Shown: one piece after another, positions 37,466 to 47,249 of the stretch | Numbering within the stretch: the stretch's first letter is position 1 | Layout of the letters: every line of letters begins with the position of its first letter | Assembly: GCF_022376295.1 (NCBI RefSeq) | Contig: NZ_CP060140.1 | Span: 1,988,356 to 2,052,355 of the forward strand | From: Nodularia sphaerocarpa UHCC 0038 | GTDB taxonomy: Bacteria > Cyanobacteriota > Cyanobacteriia > Cyanobacteriales > Nostocaceae | DNA length: 64,000 bases | Reading direction: 5' to 3' | Notes under the pieces: model-generated | Seen by the model: only the letters and a program-made list of their open reading frames with translations | Told to the model about the DNA's origin: nothing | Database searches by the model: none | Position numbers and translations under genes: made by a program

Positions 37466-37596
37466 GGGTTTTTTTTTAACGCAGAGGGGCGCGGAGGGAA
37501 GCGCAAAGGTACGCAGAGTGTTTTTCTTGGCGTTCTTCTCCCTTGGGGGTTCGTATTTTTAATCAGTCAGGCGAAGGTTTCCGCGTCCCCAGTCCG

Positions 37597-37830
37597 CTAG
37601 TGAGCTACAAGTTGCTCAGTGCGTTGTGCTAAGAGCTGCTTGGCTCTCTCTGCTAAATTCTGGTTTTGGCTTTTCACATCTTGGAAGAATTGTGTAAGAT
37701 CGCGATCGCCTGCTTGTTCGGCATCGTTAAGATAGGTTTCACAGCAAGCTGCACTTTGTAGGGCGTGGTATAATACGCTGATCAGATTAAAGTGTTCGTC
37801 GCTCGTTCCGGTATGATATTTGTCAGGCAT
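37597..37830 (-). CDS. Small helical protein, unknown function
   Basis: 77 residues from ATG 37830. Almost entirely helical: SDEHFNLISVLYHALQSAACCETYLNDAEQAG then DLTQFFQDVKSQNQNLAERAKQLL. Two cysteines are adjacent in the first helix. The layout resembles short cyanobacterial proteins of unknown role near stress or carbon genes. It is placed between transketolase and ppsA on the same strand (gaps 88 and 131 bases), so possibly cotranscribed. No function can be given. Confidence 0.7.
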   Translation of the reverse strand: MPDKYHTGTSDEHFNLISVLYHALQSAACCETYLNDAEQAGDRDLTQFFQDVKSQNQNLAERAKQLLAQRTEQLVAH

Positions 37831-37918
37831 TTTCTTAACTCCTGGTGACAGTAGTTTCTAAGGTAACTGTGACTTTTGCTGATAACTCCTACCAGAGGAA
37901 AGAATTAGACATTAATGT

Positions 37919-39808
37919 TTATACTCCCACTGGCTGTCTAACTTGCGATTTCACAGCTTCGACAATGGCATTCGCATCGATTTTGGCAGCATGAAGTAGT
38001 TCTTCTGGTGTCCCTGAACTGGGCATATCCCGCACCGCTAATTTAATTAATCGCAGTTGGGGACCATTATAAATGGGTGTATTGCTAGTACCTGCAAAGG
38101 CATCCAGCACCGCCGCACCGAGTCCGCCTTCTATCCAGTGGTCTTCCACAACGACTAAATTTCCTTTGGTATCTCTTGCTGCTTGATGCAATGTCTGCAT
38201 ATCAATGGGTTTGACTGAGTACGCATCGATGACGCGGACTGTGATTCCTTCGTTTTTCAGTCTTTCGTAAGCTTTAATTGCTTCATGGAGAGTAATACCT
38301 GCACCAATCACCGTTGCTTGATCTCGGTCAGAACTGCGAATAATTTTGCTACCACCAATGGGAAATTCTTCCTGAGCATCATAGATTATATCTGTATTTT
38401 CTCTGGTTGTGCGGAGATAGACAATACCATTGCGATCGCTCATTTGGGCAACTAATTTGGCTGTCTGATTGGCATCACTGGGATAAAGTACAGTACTACT
38501 CCAAACTGCCCGAAATGCGGCTAAATCTTCCAAAGCCATCTGTGAAGCACCATCTTGTCCAATGGATACCCCCGCATGGGAACCCACTAATTTAATATTG
38601 GCGCGAGACACAGCCGCCATCCGTATAAAGTCGTAAGCACGAGTGAAGAAAGCCGCAAAAGTAGAAGCGAAGGGTTTGTATTCTCTCACCTGTAAGCCCA
38701 CCGCAGCTGCTACCATTTGCTGTTCTGCAATGTACATCTCAAAGTAGCGCTCTGGGTAAGTTTCGGCGAAGTCTTCGGCATAAGTTGAGTTACTCACCTC
38801 TGCATCAAGAGCAATTATATTAGGTTGTGCAGCACCTAATGCTACTAAAGCATCACCATAAGCTCGACGTGTTGCGACTTTTGCACCTTTGTTGTACTTA
38901 GGTAGTTGCAATGGTTGAGGATTACCGATACTTGCTGGTTGTCCTTGTTCTTCGGGTGTATCCACTGTAATTGTCATCTGGCGTTCACCGCCTAACTCAG
39001 AAATTGCTCGTTTTGCATCATCGGATTTTAGCGCTTTACCATGCCAACCGCCTAAATCTTCCAGGGAAGCGACACCTTTACCTTTTTTAGTCCGGGCGAT
39101 AATGACTGTGGGGCGATCGTTAACTGTCACCGCCGCGCTGTATGCTTGATCAATCTCGGTTAAATTATGACCGTCAATTTCAATGGCTTGCCAACCAAAA
39201 GCCATCGCACGTTTAGCATAGGCTTGGGTATTCCAACCCAATTCAGTTTGACCCCGTTGACCAAGGCGATTAACATCGATAATGGCAATGAGATTATCTA
39301 GAGTATAGTGTGCAGCATGATCAAAAGCTTCCCAAACTGACCCTTCCGCCGTTTCACTATCACCCAGAAGTACCCATGTATGATAAGGCAGTTGGTCTAA
39401 ATATTTACCTGCTAAAGCTATGCCCACACCAACGGGTAATCCTTGTCCTAGAGAACCAGTGGCGACATCAACCCAAGGTAAAATCGGTGTGGGATGACCT
39501 TCTAAACGACTACCAAAATGGCGGAGCGATCGCAATTCTTCATCATTGATTACCCCTGCTGCTTTATACATACTATATAATAGTGGTGCAGCATGACCTT
39601 TAGAGAAAATCAAGCGATCGTTATTAGGGTTATCTGGATTATTAAAATCATAGCGGAGATATTTAGAAAGTAAAACCGCCATCAAATCCGCCGGCGACAT
39701 AGACGAGGTAGGATGACCAGAACCAGCAACAGTAGTAGTGCGAATACTATCGACACGTAACTGTTGCGCTAATTCATGCCATCGGTGCAGTTGCTCCTGT
39801 GTGGTCAT
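37919..39808 (-). CDS. tkt: Transketolase (short type)
   Basis: Thiamine-diphosphate enzyme of the pentose phosphate pathway. 629 residues, shorter than the usual bacterial enzyme of about 665 and closer in size to the animal type. Seen: GSGHPTSSMSPADLMAVL, FSKGHAAPLLYSMY, the cofactor motif GDSETAEGSVWEAFDHAAHY..NLIAIIDVN, then the pyrimidine-binding domain (ALDAEVSNSTYAEDFAETYP, YIAEQQMVAAAVGLQ) and a C-terminal domain with VVVEDHWIEGGLG. The main Calvin-cycle transketolase is probably elsewhere, so this may be a second, heterotrophic copy. It is upstream of the small gene and ppsA. Confidence 0.93.
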   Translation of the reverse strand: MTTQEQLHRWHELAQQLRVDSIRTTTVAGSGHPTSSMSPADLMAVLLSKYLRYDFNNPDNPNNDRLIFSKGHAAPLLYSMYKAAGVINDEELRSLRHFGSRLEGHPTPILPWVDVATGSLGQGLPVGVGIALAGKYLDQLPYHTWVLLGDSETAEGSVWEAFDHAAHYTLDNLIAIIDVNRLGQRGQTELGWNTQAYAKRAMAFGWQAIEIDGHNLTEIDQAYSAAVTVNDRPTVIIARTKKGKGVASLEDLGGWHGKALKSDDAKRAISELGGERQMTITVDTPEEQGQPASIGNPQPLQLPKYNKGAKVATRRAYGDALVALGAAQPNIIALDAEVSNSTYAEDFAETYPERYFEMYIAEQQMVAAAVGLQVREYKPFASTFAAFFTRAYDFIRMAAVSRANIKLVGSHAGVSIGQDGASQMALEDLAAFRAVWSSTVLYPSDANQTAKLVAQMSDRNGIVYLRTTRENTDIIYDAQEEFPIGGSKIIRSSDRDQATVIGAGITLHEAIKAYERLKNEGITVRVIDAYSVKPIDMQTLHQAARDTKGNLVVVEDHWIEGGLGAAVLDAFAGTSNTPIYNGPQLRLIKLAVRDMPSSGTPEELLHAAKIDANAIVEAVKSQVRQPVGV

Positions 39809-40379
39809 AAGACTTTTCCTAAATGAAAATACAGGTAACTTCTAAAATTCGGCATCTTTTTGGCTACTTTGAGCTATTTACCCCTAAAAATTACCACTAT
39901 TTTTTATTCCCCTTTGGTGATTTTTAATGTTTAATTTTGTTATGGGTAGTAACTGCTCAATAACCAAGATAGCTCAAAAACTTATTTGACTCTTCCTGGG
40001 TTAACTTTAGAGATTAGGAGATGTAATAACTTCTTTCTAATGGAATAACTACTCCTTCTTTCTTAGGGTATATATAGCTAATTCCAGTATTTATGTTTTT
40101 TTATAAAGCATAAATTTTAGATAATTAAAGAGTTATAATTGTGCTTACCAATGACTAAATCTGAATGTGGGTGAAAAAGTCCGCCTGTATATCAAGGTTG
40201 CTAAGGAATATGAATTAAATAACATCCAAATTCTGGGTTTTGACCTCACCCCGCCTAAAAAGTTGCGTCAAAGTCTCCCCTCTCCTTCTCCCAAAGGGAG
40301 ACGCTACGCGAAAATAAGGAGAGGGGTTGGGGGTGAGGTTCTGTATTTTATTAAATCCGCATTCCTAATGCAAAATAAT
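39809..40379. other. Intergenic region with tkt promoter region and an inverted dispersed repeat
   Basis: 39809-40160 is AT-rich and likely holds the tkt promoter. 40245-40372 is an inverted copy of the repeat at 14098-14165 (ACCTCACCCC... then GGGGTGAGGTTCTGTATTTTATTAAAT), with a 'gggagacgctacgcgaaa' micro-repeat inside. No gene is supported. Confidence 0.55.
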
Positions 40380-40850
40380 TCAGCCATTAAATAATACTTT
40401 TTCCATGACAAAATTTATTAGCTTTTGCCCTCTACGTTCTAACTCTTGCTTTTTAACCACAATAAATTTCTTTTTTTGAAAAAAAGGTTTAGCTGTAATA
40501 CTGGCTTCTACAAATAACTTTTTAATTTCTAAATTTCTGGCTGTTAATTCAATTTTATCTAAGATTTTAGTACCAACTCCTTGCCCTTGAAAATCTTTAT
40601 GGCAATAAAATCTGTCAATATGTCCATTTGCTTCTAGTTCCCCAAAACCAATAATTTTACTATCATCTTCTGCGACATAAGTAAACTTACTTTTTAAGCT
40701 GTTCATCCAAACTGCAACATCCATATTTACTGATGTCCAAGCATCGATTTGTTCTTTGGTATAATCACGAATATTCACTTCATGAATAGTCTCATAGAAC
40801 AACTGCATAATTTCTGCGGTATCACCGATTTCGTATCTTCGTACTTTCAT
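40380..40850 (-). CDS. GNAT-family N-acetyltransferase
   Basis: 156 residues from ATG 40850; upstream in-frame starts overlap the divergent gene. It has the GNAT order: MKVRRYEIGDTAEIMQLFYETI (strand 1/helix 1), AEDDSKIIGFGELEANGHIDRFYCHKDFQGQGVGTKILDKIE (strand 4 and the acetyl-CoA loop QGQGVG), KLFVEASITAKPFFQKKKF (C-terminal part). The substrate is unknown; similarity is to general YafP-like acetyltransferases. The divergent membrane protein gene starts only 21 bases away. Confidence 0.85.
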   Translation of the reverse strand: MKVRRYEIGDTAEIMQLFYETIHEVNIRDYTKEQIDAWTSVNMDVAVWMNSLKSKFTYVAEDDSKIIGFGELEANGHIDRFYCHKDFQGQGVGTKILDKIELTARNLEIKKLFVEASITAKPFFQKKKFIVVKKQELERRGQKLINFVMEKVLFNG

Positions 40851-40871
40851 AATTAATCTGCTGTATATTTT

Positions 40872-41111
40872 ATGATTGCACAACCTGAAAAACCATTACC
40901 CAGCACAATTCAAGAAATTCCCTCCTCCGAGCCGATGCAGCAAGATTCACTCATCGCTAAAGGTTGGCAACGCGAACAGTACATTGGCATTGGTATACTA
41001 GCTATTGCCTTGATTGCTGCTGTAGGATATTTTAGTCGCCGATTTGCAGATGCCTTGTTGTTTGCTTTTACCCTCAGCATCATTCTGATCGTTTTCTTGC
41101 TAATGATTTAA
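40872..41111 (+). CDS. Small two-segment membrane protein, unknown function
   Basis: 79 residues from ATG 40872. A Pro/Ser/Glu-rich N-terminus (about 1-35) is followed by two hydrophobic segments (YIGIGILAIALIAAVGYF, DALLFAFTLSIILIVFLLMI) joined by SRRFA. No clear Shine-Dalgarno sequence. It is divergent from the acetyltransferase, with 21 bases between the start codons, so each promoter must lie inside the other gene or the gene may be translated from a leaderless message. Confidence 0.6.
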   Translation: MIAQPEKPLPSTIQEIPSSEPMQQDSLIAKGWQREQYIGIGILAIALIAAVGYFSRRFADALLFAFTLSIILIVFLLMI

Positions 41112-41272
41112 GTATATACTTAATCCAGTATATAGGACTCCTATTTGATTTTTGTTGGCGTAGCCTGCACTATGCGCTTACAATTTCAGTACCATATAAA
41201 AAGGCTCTTCCCGACTCCCCACTCCCGACTTCCGACTCCCCACCTACGCAACAAATTACTATATCAAATTTC

Positions 41273-41383
41273 GGCGTTGCTGATTTCAAGTATGAACACG
41301 ATTTGTGATGATGTCAAAACCCCTGTAGAGACGTTCCATGGAACGTCTCTACATTTAAATTCATATTTGGTTTCAGCAACGCC
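41273..41383. repeat. GGCGTTGCTGA...TTTCAGCAACGCC element interrupted by a 30-bp palindrome
   Basis: Compared with the empty copy at 26958-27022, this copy matches up to '...aacccct', then has GTAGAGACGTTCCATGGAAC-type palindrome sequence and about 20 further bases, then resumes with TTTCAGCAACGCC. Confidence 0.75.
41324..41353. repeat. 30-bp palindrome TGTAGAGACGTTCCA x2 (perfect)
   Basis: Identical to the copy at 9405-9434 and nested in the 41273-41383 element. Confidence 0.85.
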
Positions 41384-41504
41384 CAAATTGCTATTTTTTA
41401 TGGAACTTTTACTGTACTACATCTGTAGAAAAATTTGTCCACAGACATAGATAACTTGATTTGATAATCAGACTATTATTTTGATAAAAAGATGATGTAA
41501 TCAG

Positions 41505-43430
41505 ATGTGTTCAAATTCCCAGCAAGTGATAGAACAGTTAAGTATTAATATTTCTCTCTTCTTTGAGAAATTAGAAGCAACTGCAAACAAAAAGCCACTT
41601 AGCGACCTTGACAAGAAAATTATTTGTCAATCTCTATTAGGATATTCTCGGCAACAAATAGCGACTATAGTCAATCTATCAGAGCAAAATATTAGAGACA
41701 GACTGAGTAAATATATTTATCCCAGAATAGCAGAAACTTTGCAACTTGAGCAAGAGCAGATAGCTGGTAACTGGGTGGTAATTCTAAATGTCTTACTGGA
41801 ACCAAATAATATTTATAAATTAAATCCTCCTCCTCAATTAAACAATGATAACTTTCAAGGTAGCTTTGGCAGACAAATTTTTCTTCATCCTCCTAATCAA
41901 GAAATTGTGCAGTTTCAAATTGAAGGAACACAATTTTATCAACAAGGACTTTATTATCAAGCCTTGAAGTGTTTTATCTGGGCTTGGAAAAAAGAACTAG
42001 AAATGTACAAAATTGGTAATCCCGAAGTTTTAATTTACATTAATAATTGCTTAATTGAATATAAACAATCTCTGTTGCAAGGCAGAGATATTAAAATTTA
42101 TACTCTGGCTGTAGTTGTACCATTTCACCACAATCAGGGTCATGTAGCTGCGGAAATTTTGCGCGGAATTGCCCAAATTCAATTACAAGTAAATTTACCA
42201 ATTTTCGAGAAATTCTCTCTAAATAAAGAGATAAATTTAGATGATATCAAACCGGAGATTTTCTTTAATCTGAATAATACAAGTAGTCAAATAGCCTTAA
42301 AGATTCTCATTGTTAATGATCAGAATAATTTATATGATCCATATAACCAAACAGCAGAAAATTTAGCTAATTTAGCCCCACAGTTAAATTTAATAGCTAT
42401 TGTTGGTCATTACTCCAGCGAAATGACTAAAAAAGCCCTGCGCTTTTATTCTCAGAATAGTCTAGTTTTAGTAAATTCTAGTAGTACATCTAACGAACTC
42501 TCCCATTTATCTAGAGGTGAAAGTTTATCATTTTTTAGAATAACTACTCAAGACAGTGTTAGTGCTGCATCTTTAGCTAGTTATTTGATAGAAAAATTTT
42601 CCGATCAAAGCTTAAAAAAAGTAGCTATTATCTATAACCAAAATAGCAGTTATAGCACTTCTTATAAAACTAGTCTTAAAGAATATTTAGCCCCGCATCA
42701 AAAACAGTTTATTTTTCTCAACGAATGTGGCTATATTAGTGAAACCTATTATCAAATTCAAGATTACTTAGAAAAAATTAACCAAGATAGCGTTGATATT
42801 ATCATTATAATTCCCGATGGCGGAATTGAACCTAATTCTCTGAATAATGCCGGGTTAATTAGTCGATTAAATCTCAATAAATCTTTAATAGCTGGTTCAG
42901 CTACATTTTACCAAGAAAATGTTTTACATTGGATTCATGAACAAAACCAATATAATCAAACCAATCAAGAACAGTGCCAAATTATTGCTTGTATTCCTTG
43001 GCATATACACAGCCGAGAAAATGGCTGTAATAGTGATAATACCTTGTCTCAGCAATTTTGTAAAATAGCCGCGCAATTATGGGGAGAGGAAAATTTAACA
43101 TGGCGCAGTGCAACAGCTTTTGATTCAGTATTAATAATTCTCAGAGTTTTAGAAAGATATCATATCCAAGATAGTCAAGATTTGCTGATACATATAAATC
43201 AATATTTCAAAGAACAGAGAAAACAAGTGCAGGGAGTTACGGGAATTATTGAATTTGATGAAAATGGCGATCGCCTGCATCCCCCATCAGAAATAGTAGG
43301 TGTCCAATGGAATAAAAAACAACAAAAATGGCAATGGAATATCATTAAGACCTACGCAAAATATCTCTCAAACCCTCTTCTCTTCTCCCAAGGGGAGAGG
43401 CTAGCGCCAACGTGGTTCATTCCTTCATAA
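41505..43430 (+). CDS. HTH - TPR-like - periplasmic-binding-protein-fold fusion, predicted cytoplasmic
   Basis: 641 residues, AT-rich codons, no signal peptide. Residues about 30-100 look like a helix-turn-helix domain (LSDLDKKIICQSLLGYSRQQIATIVNLSEQNIRDRLSKYI), as found at the N-terminus of many cyanobacterial STAND/vWA-MoxR-associated proteins. About 140-195 is a TPR-like pair (GTQFYQQGLYYQALKCFIWAWKKE). From about 205 to 620 the pattern is a type I periplasmic-binding fold (LAVVVPFHHNQGHVAAEILRGIAQIQ, AIVGHYSSEMTKKALRFYSQNSLVLVNSSSTS, KKVAIIYNQNSSYSTSYKTSL, WRSATAFDSVLIILRVLERY), like branched-chain amino acid receptors. The last 17 or so residues come from a dispersed repeat (43381-43411). 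Role unknown; a ligand sensor is an inference. Confidence 0.75.
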   Translation: MCSNSQQVIEQLSINISLFFEKLEATANKKPLSDLDKKIICQSLLGYSRQQIATIVNLSEQNIRDRLSKYIYPRIAETLQLEQEQIAGNWVVILNVLLEPNNIYKLNPPPQLNNDNFQGSFGRQIFLHPPNQEIVQFQIEGTQFYQQGLYYQALKCFIWAWKKELEMYKIGNPEVLIYINNCLIEYKQSLLQGRDIKIYTLAVVVPFHHNQGHVAAEILRGIAQIQLQVNLPIFEKFSLNKEINLDDIKPEIFFNLNNTSSQIALKILIVNDQNNLYDPYNQTAENLANLAPQLNLIAIVGHYSSEMTKKALRFYSQNSLVLVNSSSTSNELSHLSRGESLSFFRITTQDSVSAASLASYLIEKFSDQSLKKVAIIYNQNSSYSTSYKTSLKEYLAPHQKQFIFLNECGYISETYYQIQDYLEKINQDSVDIIIIIPDGGIEPNSLNNAGLISRLNLNKSLIAGSATFYQENVLHWIHEQNQYNQTNQEQCQIIACIPWHIHSRENGCNSDNTLSQQFCKIAAQLWGEENLTWRSATAFDSVLIILRVLERYHIQDSQDLLIHINQYFKEQRKQVQGVTGIIEFDENGDRLHPPSEIVGVQWNKKQQKWQWNIIKTYAKYLSNPLLFSQGERLAPTWFIPS

Positions 43431-43535
43431 ATTCATCTAATTCTTCACATCCGTCGTCTAAACCTTCTACAGATGCAGTAGAAATATTCTCAAACCCATT
43501 GCTATCTTAATTTTAGACCATCAAGGAAACAAGCA

Positions 43536-45632
43536 ATGCTAAAATTTTTTGCAGACCGAGGCGGGACATTTACAGATATAGTTGCTGTCACTGATGAACA
43601 GAGAATTATCGATAAACTATCCCAACATCCTGATAGATTTTTAATTGTACCTATTCCTGAACAGCAGTGGGTAATAGTCTACAAATTGCTTTCTGAAAAT
43701 CCCGAACAATATCAAGACGCAGCTATTCAAGGTATTCGGGATATCATGAGTCTTGCAGGTAACGAACCCATTCCTACAGCAGCCATAGAAGTAGTCAAAA
43801 TGGGGACAACAGTAGCCACCAATGCCCTCTTAGAAAGAAAAGGCGATCGCATCGTTCTTCTGATTACCAAAGGCTTTAAAGATGCCCTCCGCATTGGCTA
43901 CCAAAACCGCCCTGATATCTTTGCCCGTCATATCGTTTTACCTACAATGTTATACGAGCAAGTAATTGAAGTAGATGAGCGCTATAATGCCCACGGTGAA
44001 GAATTAACCCCCGTTAATATTCAACAAGTAGAACAGGATTTACAGACAGCTTACCACACAGGTATTCGCAGTTGTGCTATTGTTTTCATGCACAGCGATC
44101 GCTATCCCCAGCATGAACAACAAGTAGCCCAAATCGCTCAAGAAATCGGATTTACACAAATATCGATATCTCATCAAGTTAGCCCCTTAATGAAAATAGT
44201 TAGCCGAGGCGATACAACAGTTGTAGATGCTTATTTAACACCGATTCTGCGCCGCTACGTCAACCAAATTGCTAGTCAGTTACCCGCAGTCAAATTAATG
44301 TTTATGAAATCCGACGGCGGATTAGTAGCAGCCCAACAATTTCAAGGTAAAGATAGTATTTTAAGTGGACCGGCTGGGGGTATAGTTGGTGCAGTCCAAA
44401 CCAGTCAAAGAGCAGATTTTCAGTTAGTAATTACCTTTGATATGGGCGGAACCAGTACAGATGTTGCCCACTTTAAAGGAGAATATGAACGCCAATTAGA
44501 TTCGGAAATTGCTGGGGCGCGGATGCGAGTTCCCGTATTAGCAATTAATACCATAGCGGCTGGTGGCGGTTCAATTCTGTTTTTTGATGGTTCGAGTTAT
44601 CGTGTCGGACCAGAATCGGCGGGTTCAAATCCTGGGCCTGCTTGTTACCGCAGAGGTGGTAAATTAGCACTTACAGATGCCAATGTGATGTTAGGTAAAA
44701 TTCATCCGCAATACTTCCCCTCCGTCTTTGGCTTAGATGGTAATTTACCTTTAGATCGAGATATTGTCATTGATAAATTTACCCAGTTAGCCCAAGAAAT
44801 TGCAGATGTTACAGACAACCATCGTACACCCGAACAAGTAGCATCTGGATTTATGGCGATCGCAGTAGAAAATATGGCAAATGCCATTAAAAAAATTAGT
44901 CTACAACGAGGCTACGACGTTAGTCAATATACCCTGTGTTGTTTTGGCGGTGCTGGGGCGCAAGTTGCTTGTTTAATAGCCGATACATTAGGGATGAAAA
45001 CCATATTTTTGCACCCTTACGCTGGAGTTTTATCTGCTTATGGAATGGGATTAGCTGATATCAGATCAATTAAAGAAGCCGGAGTAGAAAAGCCTTTAAC
45101 CCCAGAACTAATCCCGCAATTAGAGGAACTAATGAAAACATTAGAAACCCAAGCTAGAAATGAATTAATTTCAGACCGCGTAAATAGTGAACAGTCATTA
45201 GTCCAAAAAGTAAATTTAAAATATGAAGGTACTAACTCAACCTTAAATATTAATTTTTCCTCAGATATAACAGTAATGCGCCAAGAATTTGAGATAGAAC
45301 ATAAAACTCGTTACGGTTTCATTCAACTAGAGAAAACCTTAATTATCGAATCAGCCTCAGTAGAAGTAATTCAGAAAATGGATACACCCGAAGAACCCTT
45401 AATCACTCGTACCCGTTCCAGAAATGAAACACCCAAACCAGTTGAAATAGTCAGAATGTTTGCATCTGACCAATGGCATAATACACCCGTTTATCGACGA
45501 GAAGACTTACAACCAGAAGATAGAATTAACAGTCCTGCAATCATCATCGAAAAAATCAGCACAATAGTAGTTGAACCAAATTGGCAAGCCAGATTAACCG
45601 AACGCAATCATTTAATTTTACAGCGTTCCTAA
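43536..45632 (+). CDS. Hydantoinase/oxoprolinase subunit A (HyuA-type)
   Basis: 698 residues from ATG 43536, with AAGGAA about 10 bases upstream. The first half has ADRGGTFTDIVAV (nucleotide/phosphate loop of the hydantoinase A N-terminal domain), VVKMGTTVATNALLERKG and QNRPDIFARHI. The ASKHA core follows (FDMGGTSTDVAHFKGEYERQ, NTIAAGGGSILFFD, SAGSNPGPACYRRGG, CCFGGAGAQVACLIAD). The family hydrolyses 5-oxoproline, hydantoins or related rings with ATP. With HyuB it corresponds to 5-oxoprolinase, which is a single chain of about 1280 residues in eukaryotes and some bacteria but is split here. Likely role: recycling of 5-oxoproline from glutathione; substrate not proven. Confidence 0.9.
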   Translation: MLKFFADRGGTFTDIVAVTDEQRIIDKLSQHPDRFLIVPIPEQQWVIVYKLLSENPEQYQDAAIQGIRDIMSLAGNEPIPTAAIEVVKMGTTVATNALLERKGDRIVLLITKGFKDALRIGYQNRPDIFARHIVLPTMLYEQVIEVDERYNAHGEELTPVNIQQVEQDLQTAYHTGIRSCAIVFMHSDRYPQHEQQVAQIAQEIGFTQISISHQVSPLMKIVSRGDTTVVDAYLTPILRRYVNQIASQLPAVKLMFMKSDGGLVAAQQFQGKDSILSGPAGGIVGAVQTSQRADFQLVITFDMGGTSTDVAHFKGEYERQLDSEIAGARMRVPVLAINTIAAGGGSILFFDGSSYRVGPESAGSNPGPACYRRGGKLALTDANVMLGKIHPQYFPSVFGLDGNLPLDRDIVIDKFTQLAQEIADVTDNHRTPEQVASGFMAIAVENMANAIKKISLQRGYDVSQYTLCCFGGAGAQVACLIADTLGMKTIFLHPYAGVLSAYGMGLADIRSIKEAGVEKPLTPELIPQLEELMKTLETQARNELISDRVNSEQSLVQKVNLKYEGTNSTLNINFSSDITVMRQEFEIEHKTRYGFIQLEKTLIIESASVEVIQKMDTPEEPLITRTRSRNETPKPVEIVRMFASDQWHNTPVYRREDLQPEDRINSPAIIIEKISTIVVEPNWQARLTERNHLILQRS

Positions 45633-45690
45633 CAATATAAAAATTCTCCTCTCCAAAAACTCCGCGTACCTTTGCGTTAAAAAACCAACC

Positions 45691-47247
45691 ATGAACACAA
45701 CACATCAACCCGATCCCGTCCGCCTAGAAATCTTCAAAAACCTGTATCAATTTATCGCCGAACAAATGGGAATTGTGCTGCAAAACACAGCCGCATCAGT
45801 AAACATTAAAGAACGCCTCGATTTCTCCTGCGCCATCTTTGACACTTCCGGCTTATTAGTAGCCAACGCCCCTCATATTCCCGTACATTTAGGCTCAATG
45901 AGTGAAAGCGTCCGCAGCTTAATTAACGATAAAGGCGACACCATTAAACCCGGAAACGTTTACCTATCCAACAATCCCTATAACGGCGGAACTCACCTCC
46001 CAGATGTCACCGCTATTACCCCCGTTTTCCTCGAAGATACTAAAACTTCAATTCCCCTGTTTTACGTGGCTTCTCGTGGACACCAAGCCGATATCGGTGG
46101 GATTACACCCGGTTCCATGCCTCCCCACAGCACCACAGTAGAAGAAGAAGGCATTTTATTTGATAATTTTCTCTTAGTGGAACAGGGAAAATTTCAGGAA
46201 ACTTCAGTACGAGAAACACTTGCAAATCACTCCTATCCAGCGCGTAACCCTGACCAAAATATTGCTGATTTCAAAGCTCAAATTGCTGCCAACACTAGAG
46301 GAGTCCAAGAACTCCAAAAAATGGTTAATAAATACGGCATTCAAACAGTGCAGTCTTACATGAATTTTGTGCAAGACAATGCCGAAGAATCAGTAAGACG
46401 AGCCATAAATCTCCTCAAAGATGGCTCATTTAGTTATGCAATGGATAATGGAGCAGAAATTAAAGTTAAAGTCACAATTGACAGAGAAAACCGCAGTGCT
46501 ATCATTGATTTTACTGGCACATCTCCACAACTAAATAGCAACTTTAATGCTCCCAAAGCCGTAACTCAAGCAGCAGTTTTATATGTTTTCCGAACTTTGG
46601 TTGATGATAATATTCCCCTGAATGCTGGCTGTCTGAACCCCCTAGAAATTATTGTTCCCATTGGCTGTATGCTTAACCCCACTTATCCCGCCGCAGTGGT
46701 AGCAGGTAATGTCGAAACTTCGCAAACCATCGTTGATGCTTTATATGGTGCGTTGGGTGTCATGGCTGGTTCTCAGGGAACAATGAATAATTTTACTTTT
46801 GGAAATCAACGTTATCAATATTATGAAACCATCTGCGGTGGTTCTGGCGCAGGAGTTAATTTTGATGGTACTGATGCAGTGCATACTCACATGACTAACT
46901 CCCGATTAACTGATCCAGAAGTTTTAGAAACCCGTTATCCTGTATTAGTAGAAAGCTTTAGTCTGCGTCCTGATAGTGGCGGTAAAGGTCAATATTGTGG
47001 TGGTAATGGCGTAATTCGCCGCATCCGGTTTTTAGAACCGATGACAGCAAATATTCTCTCTAGCCATCGCTTAGTTCCTCCCTTTGCATTAAATGGAGGG
47101 GAACCAGGAAAAATAGGACGCAACTGGATACAACGTCAGAATGGAACCCAACAAAATTTAGATAGTACCGCCACAGTAGAAATGCACCCTGGGGATGTTT
47201 TTATAATTGAAACCCCTGGAGGAGGAGGATTTGGTACAGTTTCCTGA
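45691..47247 (+). CDS. Hydantoinase/oxoprolinase subunit B (HyuB-type)
   Basis: 518 residues from ATG 45691. Family pattern: [112 protein letters not shown], and the C-terminal [20 protein letters not shown] with the end TPGGGGFG. It is the partner of the upstream hyuA. The 58-base spacer contains an 'actccgcgtacctttgcgttaaaa' dispersed repeat, and no clear Shine-Dalgarno sequence is seen before the ATG. Confidence 0.92.
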   Translation: MNTTHQPDPVRLEIFKNLYQFIAEQMGIVLQNTAASVNIKERLDFSCAIFDTSGLLVANAPHIPVHLGSMSESVRSLINDKGDTIKPGNVYLSNNPYNGGTHLPDVTAITPVFLEDTKTSIPLFYVASRGHQADIGGITPGSMPPHSTTVEEEGILFDNFLLVEQGKFQETSVRETLANHSYPARNPDQNIADFKAQIAANTRGVQELQKMVNKYGIQTVQSYMNFVQDNAEESVRRAINLLKDGSFSYAMDNGAEIKVKVTIDRENRSAIIDFTGTSPQLNSNFNAPKAVTQAAVLYVFRTLVDDNIPLNAGCLNPLEIIVPIGCMLNPTYPAAVVAGNVETSQTIVDALYGALGVMAGSQGTMNNFTFGNQRYQYYETICGGSGAGVNFDGTDAVHTHMTNSRLTDPEVLETRYPVLVESFSLRPDSGGKGQYCGGNGVIRRIRFLEPMTANILSSHRLVPPFALNGGEPGKIGRNWIQRQNGTQQNLDSTATVEMHPGDVFIIETPGGGGFGTVS

Positions 47248-47249
47248 TA

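Larger units (their letters stand above)
41112..41504. other. Intergenic region with a nested repeat
   Basis: 41210-41243 is a degenerate CGACTCCC/CACTCCC tract. 41273-41383 is a GGCGTTGCTGA element with the 30-bp palindrome inside. 41400-41504 is AT-rich and probably holds the promoter of the next gene. Confidence 0.55.

Noticed and set aside
40167..40394. 75-codon open frame downstream of the tkt promoter region
   Set aside because: Most of it lies on a dispersed repeat (LPSPSPKGRRYA is the translated micro-repeat) found elsewhere in non-coding DNA.
41145..41450. 101-codon open frame between the membrane protein and the HTH fusion
   Set aside because: It runs through a heptamer-like tract and a nested repeat element, with no protein-like pattern.
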